A stretch of DNA of 64,000 nucleotides from Anthropogastromicrobium aceti. GTDB lineage: Bacteria > Bacillota > Clostridia > Lachnospirales > Lachnospiraceae. Positions 50,554 through 59,909 of this stretch are shown piece by piece. The DNA lies in assembly GCF_025567095.1 (NCBI RefSeq), contig NZ_JAOQJH010000006.1. The stretch is one strand, 5' to 3'. Under the pieces are notes generated by a model that ran no database searches, was not told the origin of the DNA, and saw only the letters and a program-made list of their open reading frames with translations. The translations under genes were made by a program, and so were the position numbers. Position 1 is the stretch's first letter. Every line of letters starts with the position of its first letter.

Positions 50554-51181
50554 TAACAATATCCTGGTAATCGGAATTGCGGGAGGAACAGGCAGCGGAA
50601 AGTCGACACTTACAAAACAGCTTGTAAATCACTTTGGCGATCAGATTACTGTGCTTAAGCATGATGATTATTATAAGGCGCACGATGAAATGACGTATGA
50701 GGAAAGAACACATTTAAATTATGATCATCCGAATGCATTTGACACCGATCTTATGCTGCAGCATCTGCGTCAGTTAAAAAAAGGTGAGCCAATCAACTGT
50801 CCGATTTATGATTACACAGTTCACAACAGAAGCCGTAATTTTCAGGTGATTTACCCGACAAATGTGATTATTGTTGAGGGAATCCTGATTTTTGAAAACA
50901 AAGAGCTATGCAAAGAAATGGATATTAAGATTTTCGTTGATACAGATGCTGATATTCGTATTATCAGAAGAATCCAGCGTGATGTAATTGAGCGTGCGCG
51001 TTCATTAGAGTCTGTGATTTCACAGTATATGAATACGGTAAAGCCAATGCACGAGGAATTTGTAGAGCCGAGTAAGAAGAATGCAGATATTATTGTGCTA
51101 GAGGGTGGTATGAATCTGGTAGCAATGGATATGATTAAGAATCGCATTCGCCAGCATCTGTCTGCACAAACACAAGTTTAA
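50546..51181 (+). CDS. udk: Uridine kinase
   Basis: A 211-residue kinase phosphorylating uridine and cytidine. Walker A GGTGSGKST, HDDYY, YDHPNAFDTDL and PIYDYTVHNRS are all typical. Together with udp it allows the cell to choose salvage or breakdown of uridine. Confidence 0.95.
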   Translation: MSNNNILVIGIAGGTGSGKSTLTKQLVNHFGDQITVLKHDDYYKAHDEMTYEERTHLNYDHPNAFDTDLMLQHLRQLKKGEPINCPIYDYTVHNRSRNFQVIYPTNVIIVEGILIFENKELCKEMDIKIFVDTDADIRIIRRIQRDVIERARSLESVISQYMNTVKPMHEEFVEPSKKNADIIVLEGGMNLVAMDMIKNRIRQHLSAQTQV

Positions 51182-51243
51182 TATTTTTGCTTTCAAATGT
51201 AAAATAAAAGAAGAAATTTTGAGAAAAACACGTAAGGTGACTG

Positions 51244-51272
51244 TTGACGACACAAAAGCAACGTGTTACAAT
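51244..51272 (+). promoter_or_regulatory. Promoter of the BMP lipoprotein gene
   Basis: TTGACG at 51244 and TACAAT at 51267, spacer 17 bp. Inverted arms AACACGT (51227-51233) and ACGTGTT (51261-51267) flank the promoter, a likely operator. Confidence 0.7.
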
Positions 51273-51328
51273 GGACAAGAATCGGAGCGTTATCAAAAAA
51301 CGCAGCATCTAATAAGGAGGAGTCGACG

Positions 51329-52930
51329 ATGAGAAGGAAACAACTTTTTGCCGTTTTGATGGCAGGTTCTATGGCAGCATCTCTTGCTGCTTGTGGCAAG
51401 ACTGACACAAAGAAAACTACAGCAGCAACTGAGAAGAAGACAGAGGCAGCTACTGAGAAAAAAACAGAGGTAGCTACTACTGAGGCTAAGACTGAGAAGG
51501 CTACTGAGAAGGCTACTGAGAAAGAAACAGAGGCGGCAACTGAGAAAGAAACAGAGGCAGCAACTGAGGCAAAGACTGAGGAAGCATCTAGCGAGGAAGC
51601 AACCGAGGCAAAGACCGAGGAAGCATCAAGCGAAGAGGCATCTTCTGAAGAGGCAAGCAGTGAGGACGTTTCCGCACAGGCAGAGACAGAGGAAGAGTCC
51701 AGCGAAGTAGTAACTGAGGCAAAGACCGAGGAAGCATCTAGTGAAGAAGCATCCAGCGAGGAAGCAACTGAGGCAGAGACAGAAGAAGCATCCAGCGAAG
51801 AGGCAACTGAGGCAGAAACAGAGGAAGCATCTTCAGAGGAAGCATCTAGTGAGGAAGCATCTTCAGAGGAAGCATCTAGTGAAGAAGCATCTAGTGAAGA
51901 AGCATCCAGCGAGGAAGCAACTGAGGCAGAGTCTGAGAAAGTATCTTCAGAGGAAGAGACCGAGGCAGAGACAGAGGAAGATATCGATGGAACAGGATTT
52001 AAGATCGGTATGGTTACTGATGTCGGCGGTGTAAATGATGGTTCCTTCAACCAGTCCGCATGGGAAGGCTTACAGAGAGCCGCTGAGAACTTTGGTTGTG
52101 AGGTTAAGTACATCGAGTCTAAGGGTGATGCAGACTTCGTTCCAAATATCGAGAGCTTCTTAGACGAAGATTATGATTTGATTATCTGTACTGGTTATGT
52201 AATGGCAGATGCTGTTCGTGATGCAGCAGAGCTGAATCCAGATCAGAAGTTTGCAATTGTTGATGATGCTTCTAATGCAGATCTGGATAATGTAACATGT
52301 ATGATGTTTGAGCAGGAGCAGGCTTCCTACTTAGTAGGTTTAGCAGCTGGCTACACAACTGAGAGCAATGTTGTAGGTTTTGTCGTAGGACAGGCAAATG
52401 AGACAATGAACTCCTTCGGTTATGGTTACTGTGCAGGTGTTCTTGATGCAAATCCAGATGCAACCATTCTTCAGTACAATGCAAATTCCTTTGGCGATGC
52501 AAGTGCCGGAAAGACTGCAGTAAACACCATGGTAACAAAGGGCGCAGATGTTGTATTCCATGCAGCTGGTGGTACAGGTCTTGGTGTAATTGATGGTTGT
52601 AAGGAGAACGGTATCTGGGCAATCGGTGTTGACTCTGACCAGAGCCCACTGGCACCTGAGACTATCCTGACTTCCGCTTTAAAGAGAGTTGATAATGCTT
52701 GCTACGATGCAACAAAGAAGGCCATTCTTGGAACGCTTGAGGGTGGTGTTGCAACATATGACCTGGCAGCAGGCGGTGTTGATATCGCTCCGACCACAGA
52801 CAACCTGTCTAAGGATGTTCTTGAGAAGATCGAGGATGCAAAGAAGGATATCATTGCTGGTGATTTGGTAGTTCCAAAGAATCAGGAAGAGTTCGAGGAG
52901 AAGTACGGCGACGTATACGAGCTGGACTAA
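51329..52930 (+). CDS. BMP-family nucleoside-binding lipoprotein with long acidic linker
   Basis: A 533-residue lipoprotein (lipobox SLAAC at about residue 19-23). Residues about 30-220 are an extreme low-complexity linker built from TEAATEKKTE and SSEEA units. The BMP (PnrA/Med-like) domain follows (FKIGMVTDVGGVNDGSFNQSAWEGL, split here, through the C-terminus), the ligand-binding protein of purine or general nucleoside ABC transporters. The matching ATPase and permeases are about 6 kb downstream (58362-61906). The linker probably spans the cell wall and can vary in length by slippage. Confidence 0.88.
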   Translation: MRRKQLFAVLMAGSMAASLAACGKTDTKKTTAATEKKTEAATEKKTEVATTEAKTEKATEKATEKETEAATEKETEAATEAKTEEASSEEATEAKTEEASSEEASSEEASSEDVSAQAETEEESSEVVTEAKTEEASSEEASSEEATEAETEEASSEEATEAETEEASSEEASSEEASSEEASSEEASSEEASSEEATEAESEKVSSEEETEAETEEDIDGTGFKIGMVTDVGGVNDGSFNQSAWEGLQRAAENFGCEVKYIESKGDADFVPNIESFLDEDYDLIICTGYVMADAVRDAAELNPDQKFAIVDDASNADLDNVTCMMFEQEQASYLVGLAAGYTTESNVVGFVVGQANETMNSFGYGYCAGVLDANPDATILQYNANSFGDASAGKTAVNTMVTKGADVVFHAAGGTGLGVIDGCKENGIWAIGVDSDQSPLAPETILTSALKRVDNACYDATKKAILGTLEGGVATYDLAAGGVDIAPTTDNLSKDVLEKIEDAKKDIIAGDLVVPKNQEEFEEKYGDVYELD

Positions 52931-52951
52931 TTGGTGGATAATGCCATGACG

Positions 52952-52985
52952 AGGTGGCAGTGACGTGGTCACTGCCATCTTTTTT
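52952..52985 (+). terminator. Rho-independent terminator
   Basis: AGGTGGCAGTGAC, GTG, GTCACTGCCATCT then TTTTTT; 13-bp stem with one G-T pair. Confidence 0.85.
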
Positions 52986-52986
52986 G

Positions 52987-53010
52987 CACAGTAACTTATA
53001 AGTTACTGTG
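52987..53010. promoter_or_regulatory. 24-bp perfect palindrome upstream of the amino-acid transporter
   Basis: CACAGTAACTTA followed by its exact complement TAAGTTACTGTG, ending 62 bases before the binding-protein gene. The length and symmetry suggest the operator of a dimeric repressor. Confidence 0.55.
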
Positions 53011-53072
53011 TGCAATTACGGCTGGGTGGTATCGTGATTAACGATAAACAGCCAAAAAGAGGAGAATAGATT

Positions 53073-54170
53073 ATGAGAAAAGTATTTGCATCAATGACAG
53101 CAGTTTCAATGGCAGCAGCAGTAATGCTTGCAGGATGTGGCTCAAACAGCAGTGATAAGAAGACTACTACAGCAGCTTCAACAAAGGCAACTGAGGCAGC
53201 AACCGAGAAGAAGACTGAGGCAGCAACCGAGAAGAAGACTGAGGCAGCAACTGAGAAGAAGACCGAGGCAGCGACTGAGAAAGAGACAGAAAAGGTATCT
53301 TCAGAAGAGGCTTCTTCTGAGGAAGTTTCTTCAGAAAAGGCTTCTTCTGAGGAAGCATCTAGTGAGGCAGCTTCTAAGGAAACAGAAGCAAAGGCAGATG
53401 AAAATGCAAAAGTTCGTGTTATTGATATTGACCTGACAAGTGAGCAGTATGCATTTGGTGTAGATAAGGAGCAGCCTGAGCTGTTAGAGAAGACAAATGA
53501 GTTCATCGCAAAGATCATGGAGGATGGCACATTTGATGAGATCTGCAATCATTACTTTGGCGATGGAGAGCCGGTTATGGTAAAGTCTGCAGAATATGAT
53601 GAGTCTAAGGATCAGTTAGTCGTAGCAACTAATGCAGGTTTTGAGCCATTTGAGTATATGAAGGGCGAAGATTACTGTGGTATCGATATGGAGATGGCAG
53701 CACTTCTTGCTGATTATTTAGGCAAAGAGCTTGTAATTCAGAACATGGATTTTGATGCTGTATGTCTGGCTGTTGGACAGCAAAAGTGTGATATCGCAAT
53801 GGCAGGACTTACTATTACTGAGAGCAGAAAAGATCAGGTAACATTTACTGATTCTTATTATAATGCATCACAGAAGCTGATCGTTGCAGCAGATGATACG
53901 ACGTTTGACGCATGCAAGACAAAGGAAGATGTAGAAGCTATCTTTAAGACCTTTGATAGCAAGACAAAGGTTGGTGCACAGAATGGAACAACAGCTCAGT
54001 TTTATGTTGAGGGAAGCGAAGACCTTGACTTTGCAGGATTTGATATGACTCTGGTTGGATATAAGAATGGTTCCTTAGCTGTACAGGATCTTCTGAATGG
54101 AAATCTGGATTATGTTATCATTGACGCAGCACCGGCAGAAAGCATCACTGCAGCAATTAATTCACTGTAA
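53073..54170 (+). CDS. Amino-acid ABC transporter binding lipoprotein, probably circularly permuted
   Basis: A 365-residue lipoprotein (lipobox MLAGC). A low-complexity TEAATEKKTE/SSEEA linker (about 27-105) is followed by LTSEQYAFGVDKEQPELLEK and DGTFDEICNHYFGDG (about 113-158), segments that in family 3 solute-binding proteins normally lie at the C-terminus. The usual N-terminal core then begins (LVVATNAGFEPFEYMKGEDY, about residue 183), and the protein stops at AESITAAINSL, just where the missing segment would follow. So the fold seems complete but rearranged. Permease and ATPase genes follow directly. Confidence 0.85.
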   Translation: MRKVFASMTAVSMAAAVMLAGCGSNSSDKKTTTAASTKATEAATEKKTEAATEKKTEAATEKKTEAATEKETEKVSSEEASSEEVSSEKASSEEASSEAASKETEAKADENAKVRVIDIDLTSEQYAFGVDKEQPELLEKTNEFIAKIMEDGTFDEICNHYFGDGEPVMVKSAEYDESKDQLVVATNAGFEPFEYMKGEDYCGIDMEMAALLADYLGKELVIQNMDFDAVCLAVGQQKCDIAMAGLTITESRKDQVTFTDSYYNASQKLIVAADDTTFDACKTKEDVEAIFKTFDSKTKVGAQNGTTAQFYVEGSEDLDFAGFDMTLVGYKNGSLAVQDLLNGNLDYVIIDAAPAESITAAINSL

Positions 54171-54181
54171 GGAGTAACAGG

Positions 54182-54892
54182 ATGGGAGATTTTGGTCGTA
54201 AAATAGACCGTTTTATTGAGATTTTCGTGGAGCAGCGTGGATATGTCCGTGTGCTTGAGGGCCTTCAGAATACTGTTATGATTGCGGTAGTAGGTCTATT
54301 AGTTGGTGTTCTGATTGGAACATTGATTGCTTCGGTAAGAGTAATGCCAAAGTATAAGCTTCTTCCGCGTGTATTGAATGGCTTTTGTAGCTTTTATGTG
54401 GGGCTGTTTCGCGGAACGCCAATGGTTGTGCAGCTTCTGGTGTGCTACTATGTACTGCTTCCTCTTTTGGGAGCGCATATGACAGGTGTGCAGGTATCCA
54501 TGCTTGTCTTTGGCTTAAACAGCGGAGCTTATATTTCAGAGATGATGCGTGCGGGCATTGAGTCCGTCGATCCAGGACAAATGGAGGCAGGAAGAGCAGT
54601 CGGACTTAGTTTTTCGGTCACGATGATCAAAATCGTCATCCCACAGGCTGTAAAAAATATTTTGCCGACACTTGGAAATGAGTTTATCGCACTTGTCAAG
54701 GAGACATCAGTTGTAAGCTTTGTTGGAGCTGCAGATCTTTATGTTGCATTCAATTATATTGGAACAAACAGCTACGAGTTTATGGTACCATATCTTGTAA
54801 TGGCACTTATTTACATTGTGATTGTACTTTTGATCAGCCTTGGTATTAAATTAATGGAAAGGAGCCTGAAGAAGAGTGATAGACGTAATTGA
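54182..54892 (+). CDS. Amino-acid ABC transporter permease
   Basis: A 236-residue HisM/GlnP-type inner-membrane protein with about five helices. The EAA loop EAGRAVGLSFSVTMIKIVIP contacts the ATPase. GGAGTAACAGG precedes the start, and the gene overlaps the ATPase by 17 bases. Confidence 0.92.
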   Translation: MGDFGRKIDRFIEIFVEQRGYVRVLEGLQNTVMIAVVGLLVGVLIGTLIASVRVMPKYKLLPRVLNGFCSFYVGLFRGTPMVVQLLVCYYVLLPLLGAHMTGVQVSMLVFGLNSGAYISEMMRAGIESVDPGQMEAGRAVGLSFSVTMIKIVIPQAVKNILPTLGNEFIALVKETSVVSFVGAADLYVAFNYIGTNSYEFMVPYLVMALIYIVIVLLISLGIKLMERSLKKSDRRN

Positions 54893-55637
54893 TTTGAAGA
54901 AAAACTTTCATGATCTTGAGGTTCTCAAGGGAATTAACTTTAAAGTAGAGAAGGGTGATATTGTTGCAGTTATTGGTCCTTCTGGTTCTGGAAAAAGTAC
55001 ATTCTTACGATGCCTGAATTGTATGGAAGATCCAACATCAGGAAAGATCATTTTTAATGGTGTTGATATTGCAGATATGAAGGTAGATATTAATGTTCAT
55101 CGCCGTCATATGGGTATGGTATTTCAGCATTTTAATTTGTTTAACAATAAGACAGTGTTGGAAAATATTATGCTGGCACCAGAATATGTACGCTGTAAAG
55201 AAGCAAAAAAGCTAAAAACAGGAAAGAGCAAAAAGCAGATCCACGAGGAAGTAAAAAATGAGGCAATGGAGCTTTTAAAGCGCATTGGTCTTGAATCCAA
55301 GGCAGATGTGTATCCATCAACACTTTCTGGTGGTCAAAAACAGCGTGTCGCAATTGTGCGTGCACTTGCCATGAATCCGGATGTAATTTTATTTGACGAG
55401 CCAACAAGTGCGCTTGATCCAGAGATGGTAGGAGAGGTACTTGATCTTATGAAGAGCGTTGCTGCAGAAGGTATGACCATGATCGTTGTCACTCATGAGA
55501 TGGGCTTTGCAAGAGAAGTTGCAAATCGTGTTATCTTTATGGATGATGGCCGTATTTTAGAGAGTGGTGATCCTAAGGAGTTTTTTGCAAATCCGAAAAC
55601 ACAGCGTGCACGTGAGTTCCTTTCGAAGGTGCTGTAA
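54876..55637 (+). CDS. Amino-acid ABC transporter ATPase
   Basis: A 253-residue GlnQ/HisP-type ATPase: GPSGSGKST, LSGGQKQR and VILFDEPTSALDPE. It starts at GTG 54876, overlapping the permease. An insert of about 20 basic residues (RCKEAKKLKTGKSKKQIHEE, near 110) is typical for this Lachnospiraceae group. Confidence 0.92.
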   Translation: MIDVIDLKKNFHDLEVLKGINFKVEKGDIVAVIGPSGSGKSTFLRCLNCMEDPTSGKIIFNGVDIADMKVDINVHRRHMGMVFQHFNLFNNKTVLENIMLAPEYVRCKEAKKLKTGKSKKQIHEEVKNEAMELLKRIGLESKADVYPSTLSGGQKQRVAIVRALAMNPDVILFDEPTSALDPEMVGEVLDLMKSVAAEGMTMIVVTHEMGFAREVANRVIFMDDGRILESGDPKEFFANPKTQRAREFLSKVL

Positions 55638-55704
55638 TGGGAGGCAATGTTACCTAAGCGAAAGCCCCGAGGTGAATGTGCTTTTCGTAGAATGAGAATA
55701 GAGA

Positions 55705-55742
55705 AGAATCGTCACGGTCTCGTCGCGGCGGTTCTTTTTTTC
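55705..55742 (+). terminator. Rho-independent terminator
   Basis: AGAATCGTC...GGCGGTTCT with G-T pairs and a following T run ends the amino-acid transporter operon. Confidence 0.6.
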
Positions 55743-55825
55743 TTGAAAAACTCTTTACTAAAAGCAAAAAACAGTATAGAATATAAATGAGAAAGTAGCG
55801 TTTAATACTAAACTCTGAAATATAA

Positions 55826-55870
55826 CAACACTTTAATGCGGCAACAAAAGCAGGCTGTATTAAAGTGTTG
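55826..55870 (+). promoter_or_regulatory. Long hairpin in the yjjI leader
   Basis: CAACACTTTAAT and ATTAAAGTGTTG form a 12-bp perfect stem around a 21-nt loop, about 38 bases upstream of the start codon; without a T run it is more likely an operator or mRNA control element than a terminator. Confidence 0.45.
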
Positions 55871-55908
55871 TACCAATTTAAGTAAGCTTAAGAAAGGATG
55901 GTGCCATT

Positions 55909-57453
55909 TTGAGACCAATATCAATGGAACGTGTGGAAAACACGAGACAAGAAATATTAAATATTATTACAAGCCGTAAACTGACACATGAGCAGAAGCT
56001 GACTAACCTTGCAGGACAGGCAGACTCTTTGCTTGAGGTACTGGATCTTCCAGACGGACTCGAAGAGCTTCTTGAGCCGGTTGAGGGAAAGCAGTGTATC
56101 TGTGATCTGTTTGAGGGTCATGCACCGGTAAGACCGAGATACATTGTCCCGGACTATGCAAAGTTTATGAGAGAAGGAAGCAAGTTCTTACAGCTTGAAC
56201 CGCCGAAGGATATCTACGAGGCAATCAACTCTCTTCTGATTTTCTATAAGAATGTTCCAAGTGTCACCAATTACCCGGTTTATTTAGGAAACATTGATGA
56301 GCTGCTTGAGCCATTTATGGATGATGTGGACGAGGCACAGGCAAAGAAGCTGTTTAAGCTATTCTTTACCCATATCGACCGCACCGTTCTCGATTCCTTC
56401 TCCCATGCGGACATCGGACCAAAGGCTACCAGAGCAGGACGTTTGATCTTAGAGGTAGAGCGTGAGCTTTTAGATGCAGTTCCAAATATTACGATGAAAT
56501 ATGATACTGATATCACACCGGATGATTTTGGTATCGAGTGTGTGAAAACAGCACTTAAGACGGCTAAGCCGAGCTTTGCAAATCATAAGATGTTCAAAAA
56601 AGAACTCGGTGAAAATTATGTCATCGCCAGCTGCTACAATGGTCTTTTATTAGGCGGCGGTTCCTATACGCTGTGCCGTCTGATTCTTGGCAATATCGCA
56701 AAGCGTGCAAAAGATAAAAAGGACTTCTTCGAAAATCAGCTTCCATATGTAATGGAGCGCATGGCACTTTATATGGATGAACGCATTCGTTTTGAGGTGG
56801 AGGAGAGCGGCTTTTTCGAGAGCAACTTCCTTGCAAAAGAAGGCTTCATCCACAGAGATCGTTTTACCGCAATGTTTGGTATGGTCGGCATGGCAGAGTG
56901 TGTCAATATTCTGATGGAGCTTGAGGGCAAAAAGGGCCGCTTTGGTCACGACAAGGAGGCAGATGACCTCGGTGTTGAGATTATGGAGGCAATCAATGCA
57001 TTTAATAACGCACATGTAAATCCATACTGTGAGGCAACAGGCGGTCATTTTCTCTTACATGCACAGGTCGGCATCGCACAGGATAAGAACATCACTCCTG
57101 GAACGAGAATTCCGATTGGTGAGGAGCCGAAGGAGCTGATTGATCAGCTGCGCCATTGCAGCCGCTTCCACAAGTACTTCCCATCTGGTACCGGCGATAT
57201 TTTCCCAGTAGACGTGACAGTACACAAAAATCCACAGTTTGTTCTTGACATCGTAAAGGGGGCATTCCAGGCTGATCTTCGTTACCTGTCCTTCTATGAG
57301 AGCGACGGCGATGTAATTCGCGTCACCGGATACTTAGCAAAACGTTCCGAGATTGAAAAGTATCAAAAGGGTGAGAGTGTGCTGCAAAATACAACGCAGC
57401 TTGCAACAGGTGCAACTGAAAATGGTCATGTTCAGGAAAGAAGGATTCGGTAA
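55909..57453 (+). CDS. yjjI: YjjI-family glycyl radical enzyme
   Basis: A 514-residue enzyme. The C-terminal RVTGYLAKRSEIEKYQKGE holds the glycine that becomes the radical; SPC-like catalytic residues lie in the core (ASCYNGLLLGGGSYTLCR). Smaller than pyruvate formate-lyase and typical for YjjI. The substrate is unknown. In enteric bacteria yjjI-yjjW sits beside deoCABD; here it sits among nucleoside uptake and salvage genes, pointing to nucleoside or deoxyribose metabolism. TTG 55909 is best placed after AAAGGA; ATG 55924 is an alternative. Confidence 0.85.
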   Translation: MRPISMERVENTRQEILNIITSRKLTHEQKLTNLAGQADSLLEVLDLPDGLEELLEPVEGKQCICDLFEGHAPVRPRYIVPDYAKFMREGSKFLQLEPPKDIYEAINSLLIFYKNVPSVTNYPVYLGNIDELLEPFMDDVDEAQAKKLFKLFFTHIDRTVLDSFSHADIGPKATRAGRLILEVERELLDAVPNITMKYDTDITPDDFGIECVKTALKTAKPSFANHKMFKKELGENYVIASCYNGLLLGGGSYTLCRLILGNIAKRAKDKKDFFENQLPYVMERMALYMDERIRFEVEESGFFESNFLAKEGFIHRDRFTAMFGMVGMAECVNILMELEGKKGRFGHDKEADDLGVEIMEAINAFNNAHVNPYCEATGGHFLLHAQVGIAQDKNITPGTRIPIGEEPKELIDQLRHCSRFHKYFPSGTGDIFPVDVTVHKNPQFVLDIVKGAFQADLRYLSFYESDGDVIRVTGYLAKRSEIEKYQKGESVLQNTTQLATGATENGHVQERRIR

Positions 57454-58295
57454 TGATCACTGCACCGGTCAATAAAATTATTCCATTTAGCAGCGTAGAT
57501 GGTCCGGGAAATCGCACGGCCGTATTTTTTCAGGGCTGTAACTGGGATTGCTGTTATTGCCATAACCCAGAGACAAGAAATATGTGCACAGGCTGTATGG
57601 CCTGTGTGCAGGTCTGTCCTGTGGGGGCACTTCAAAATGAAAATGGCAAGGTGCATTTCTTTCCAGAGCGCTGTGTAGGATGCGACACCTGCATCAAAAC
57701 ATGTCGTTTTGGAAGCAGTCCACGTATCTGTAATTTGACACCAGAAGAAACTTTTGAACAGATCAAAAAGCAGATTCCATTTATCAGCGGCGTCACTGTT
57801 TCTGGAGGCGAGTGCAGTCTATATTGTGAGTTTGTCGAATCATTATTTAAGCTTTGCAAAGAAGCTGGTTTAAATACGATGATGGACAGCAACGGCAGCA
57901 CACCGTTTGCTGGAAAAGACGATCTGTTAGCGGTTACAGACGGTGTTATGCTTGACATTAAGGCATTTGGCGAAGAGGATCATTTAAAAGTTACTGCGAT
58001 GCCAAACAAGAACACGCTTGAGAATGCAGTATTTTTAGCAAAGATGGGAAAACTTTTTGAAATTCGTACCGTCATTGTACCAGGTCTGTTTGACATTGAA
58101 AATACAATTATTAAAGCTGGAGAATTGTTAAGGCCATATCAGAGTATTCATCCAGTGCGCTACAAACTCATCTCATACCGTCCTTTTGGCGTCAGGGAAG
58201 AGTACAGGACTTATCAGAGTCCGTCAAAGGAGTATATGGAACAGCTAGAAGAGCTTGCTTATAAGAGTGGCTTTGATGATGTTGTTACCACATAA
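57453..58295 (+). CDS. yjjW: YjjW-type glycyl radical enzyme activase
   Basis: A 280-residue radical SAM protein with GCNWDCCYCHN (cluster CxxxCxxC) and an inserted double ferredoxin-type region (CTGCMACVQVCPVGAL, CVGCDTCIKTC) giving two more 4Fe-4S clusters. It would abstract a hydrogen from the glycine of YjjI. It overlaps yjjI by one base (TAATG), so the pair is coupled. Confidence 0.9.
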   Translation: MITAPVNKIIPFSSVDGPGNRTAVFFQGCNWDCCYCHNPETRNMCTGCMACVQVCPVGALQNENGKVHFFPERCVGCDTCIKTCRFGSSPRICNLTPEETFEQIKKQIPFISGVTVSGGECSLYCEFVESLFKLCKEAGLNTMMDSNGSTPFAGKDDLLAVTDGVMLDIKAFGEEDHLKVTAMPNKNTLENAVFLAKMGKLFEIRTVIVPGLFDIENTIIKAGELLRPYQSIHPVRYKLISYRPFGVREEYRTYQSPSKEYMEQLEELAYKSGFDDVVTT

Positions 58296-58361
58296 AGAAA
58301 AAACATAGTCGAAATAGACAATTGTTTTAAATGCTTATAACAGACGAAGGAGGAGGAAGAG

Positions 58362-59909
58362 ATGGAGAGAATCAGTCATATGGACATGACGAAGCCAGCC
58401 ATCGAAATGCGTGAAATTGTCAAGAAATTTGGCGATTTTACAGCGAATGACCATATTAATCTGCTCGTTCACAAGGGTGAGGTTCATGCAATCCTTGGCG
58501 AGAATGGAGCTGGAAAGAGTACACTTATGAATGTGCTCTATGGCCTGTATCAGCCAACATCCGGACAGATTTTTGTTGGCGGAAAAGAGGAAGTGATTCA
58601 CAGTCCAAGCCGTGCTATTGAACTTGGAATTGGTATGGTTCACCAGCATTTTATGCTTGTACAACCATTTTCTGTCACAGAAAACATTATCCTTGGAATG
58701 GAGCCGATGAAAGGTCTTACGGTAGATCTAAAGACAGCGCGCAAGAGGGTAGAGGAGATTTCAAAGCGCTACAATATGCAGGTAGATCCGGATGCCAAGA
58801 TTGAAGATATTTCTGTTGGTATGCAGCAGCGTGTGGAGATTTTAAAGGTTCTCTATCGTGGTGCAGACATCCTGATTTTGGATGAGCCGACTGCATCGCT
58901 GACGCCGCAGGAGATCACAGAGCTTATGGAGATTATTTCCAATCTGACAGCCGACGGAAAATCCGTTATTTTGATTACTCATAAGCTAAAAGAGATTACA
59001 AGCTGTGCTGATTATTGTACGATTATCCGTCAGGGAAAATATATTGATACAGTCAAAGTCAGTGATGTTAATGAAAATGATCTTGCAGCCATGATGGTAG
59101 GCCGTAAGGTTGAGTTTAAGGTAGAAAAGAAGGATATCAAGCCGGGAGAGGTTGTTCTTGAAGTGAAGGATATTCATGGAAAGGACTACCGCGGTGTTGA
59201 GATTTTAAAGGGACTTAATCTGTCAGTTAGAAGAGGTGAGATTGTAGGTCTTGCCGGTGTCGATGGAAATGGACAGACAGAGCTTGTTGAAATTTTGACA
59301 GGATTGAAAAAGGGCGATTCAGGTGAAGTCCTCATTAACGGCAAGAATGTTTTCAACAAAAAACCAAAGGAAATCTTTGAGAGCGGCATCACAAGTATTC
59401 CAGCTGACCGCCAAAAGCATGGTCTGGTGCTGGAGTTTTCTGTTGCTGAAAATCTGATTTTGCAAAATTACATGAAGGAGCCGTACTCAAAGAAAGGTGT
59501 CTTGAAAAAGGATGCCATTATGGCTCATGCAAAGGATCTTGTAGAGAGGTTTGATATTCGTCCGGCAGGAAGTGAGTCTCGTCCGGCGGGAACGCTTTCA
59601 GGCGGAAATCAGCAAAAAGTTATTATTGCAAGAGAGATCACAAATGATAAGGATCTGTTGATTGCTGTTAACCCGACTCGTGGTCTTGACGTTGGTGCTA
59701 TTGAGTTTGTACATCGCTACTTAGTCGAGCAGCGAAATAAAAATAAGGCTGTGCTTCTCGTTTCTTTTGAGCTGGATGAGATTATGAGTGTATCTGATCG
59801 TATTGAGGTTATCTTTGACGGACAGATTACAGGAAGTATGCCGGCGGCAGGTGCAGATGAGAAGACCCTTGGAATTATGATGGCAGGAGGAAAGCAGCAT
59901 GAAGCATAA
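58362..59909 (+). CDS. Nucleoside ABC transporter ATPase (YufO/NupO type)
   Basis: A 515-residue double ATPase. First half: GENGAGKST with SVGMQQR and LILDEPTASL; second half has the weaker set (VDGNGQTE, LSGGNQQK, NPTRGLDVG), as in sugar and BMP-type nucleoside systems. It acts with the two permeases following and the BMP lipoprotein at 51329. Confidence 0.9.
   Translation: MERISHMDMTKPAIEMREIVKKFGDFTANDHINLLVHKGEVHAILGENGAGKSTLMNVLYGLYQPTSGQIFVGGKEEVIHSPSRAIELGIGMVHQHFMLVQPFSVTENIILGMEPMKGLTVDLKTARKRVEEISKRYNMQVDPDAKIEDISVGMQQRVEILKVLYRGADILILDEPTASLTPQEITELMEIISNLTADGKSVILITHKLKEITSCADYCTIIRQGKYIDTVKVSDVNENDLAAMMVGRKVEFKVEKKDIKPGEVVLEVKDIHGKDYRGVEILKGLNLSVRRGEIVGLAGVDGNGQTELVEILTGLKKGDSGEVLINGKNVFNKKPKEIFESGITSIPADRQKHGLVLEFSVAENLILQNYMKEPYSKKGVLKKDAIMAHAKDLVERFDIRPAGSESRPAGTLSGGNQQKVIIAREITNDKDLLIAVNPTRGLDVGAIEFVHRYLVEQRNKNKAVLLVSFELDEIMSVSDRIEVIFDGQITGSMPAAGADEKTLGIMMAGGKQHEA

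Noticed and set aside
51193..52113. Minus-strand frame of about 306 codons rich in Ser, Ala and Asp
   Set aside because: It is the complement of the SSEEA linker of the BMP lipoprotein; low-complexity DNA keeps several frames open.
42318..55675. GCCCCGAGGTGAAT shared between the tgt-yajC gap (minus) and the region after the amino-acid ATPase (plus)
   Set aside because: A 14-16 base match between two places in 64 kb is near what chance gives; no further similarity or shared structure around it.
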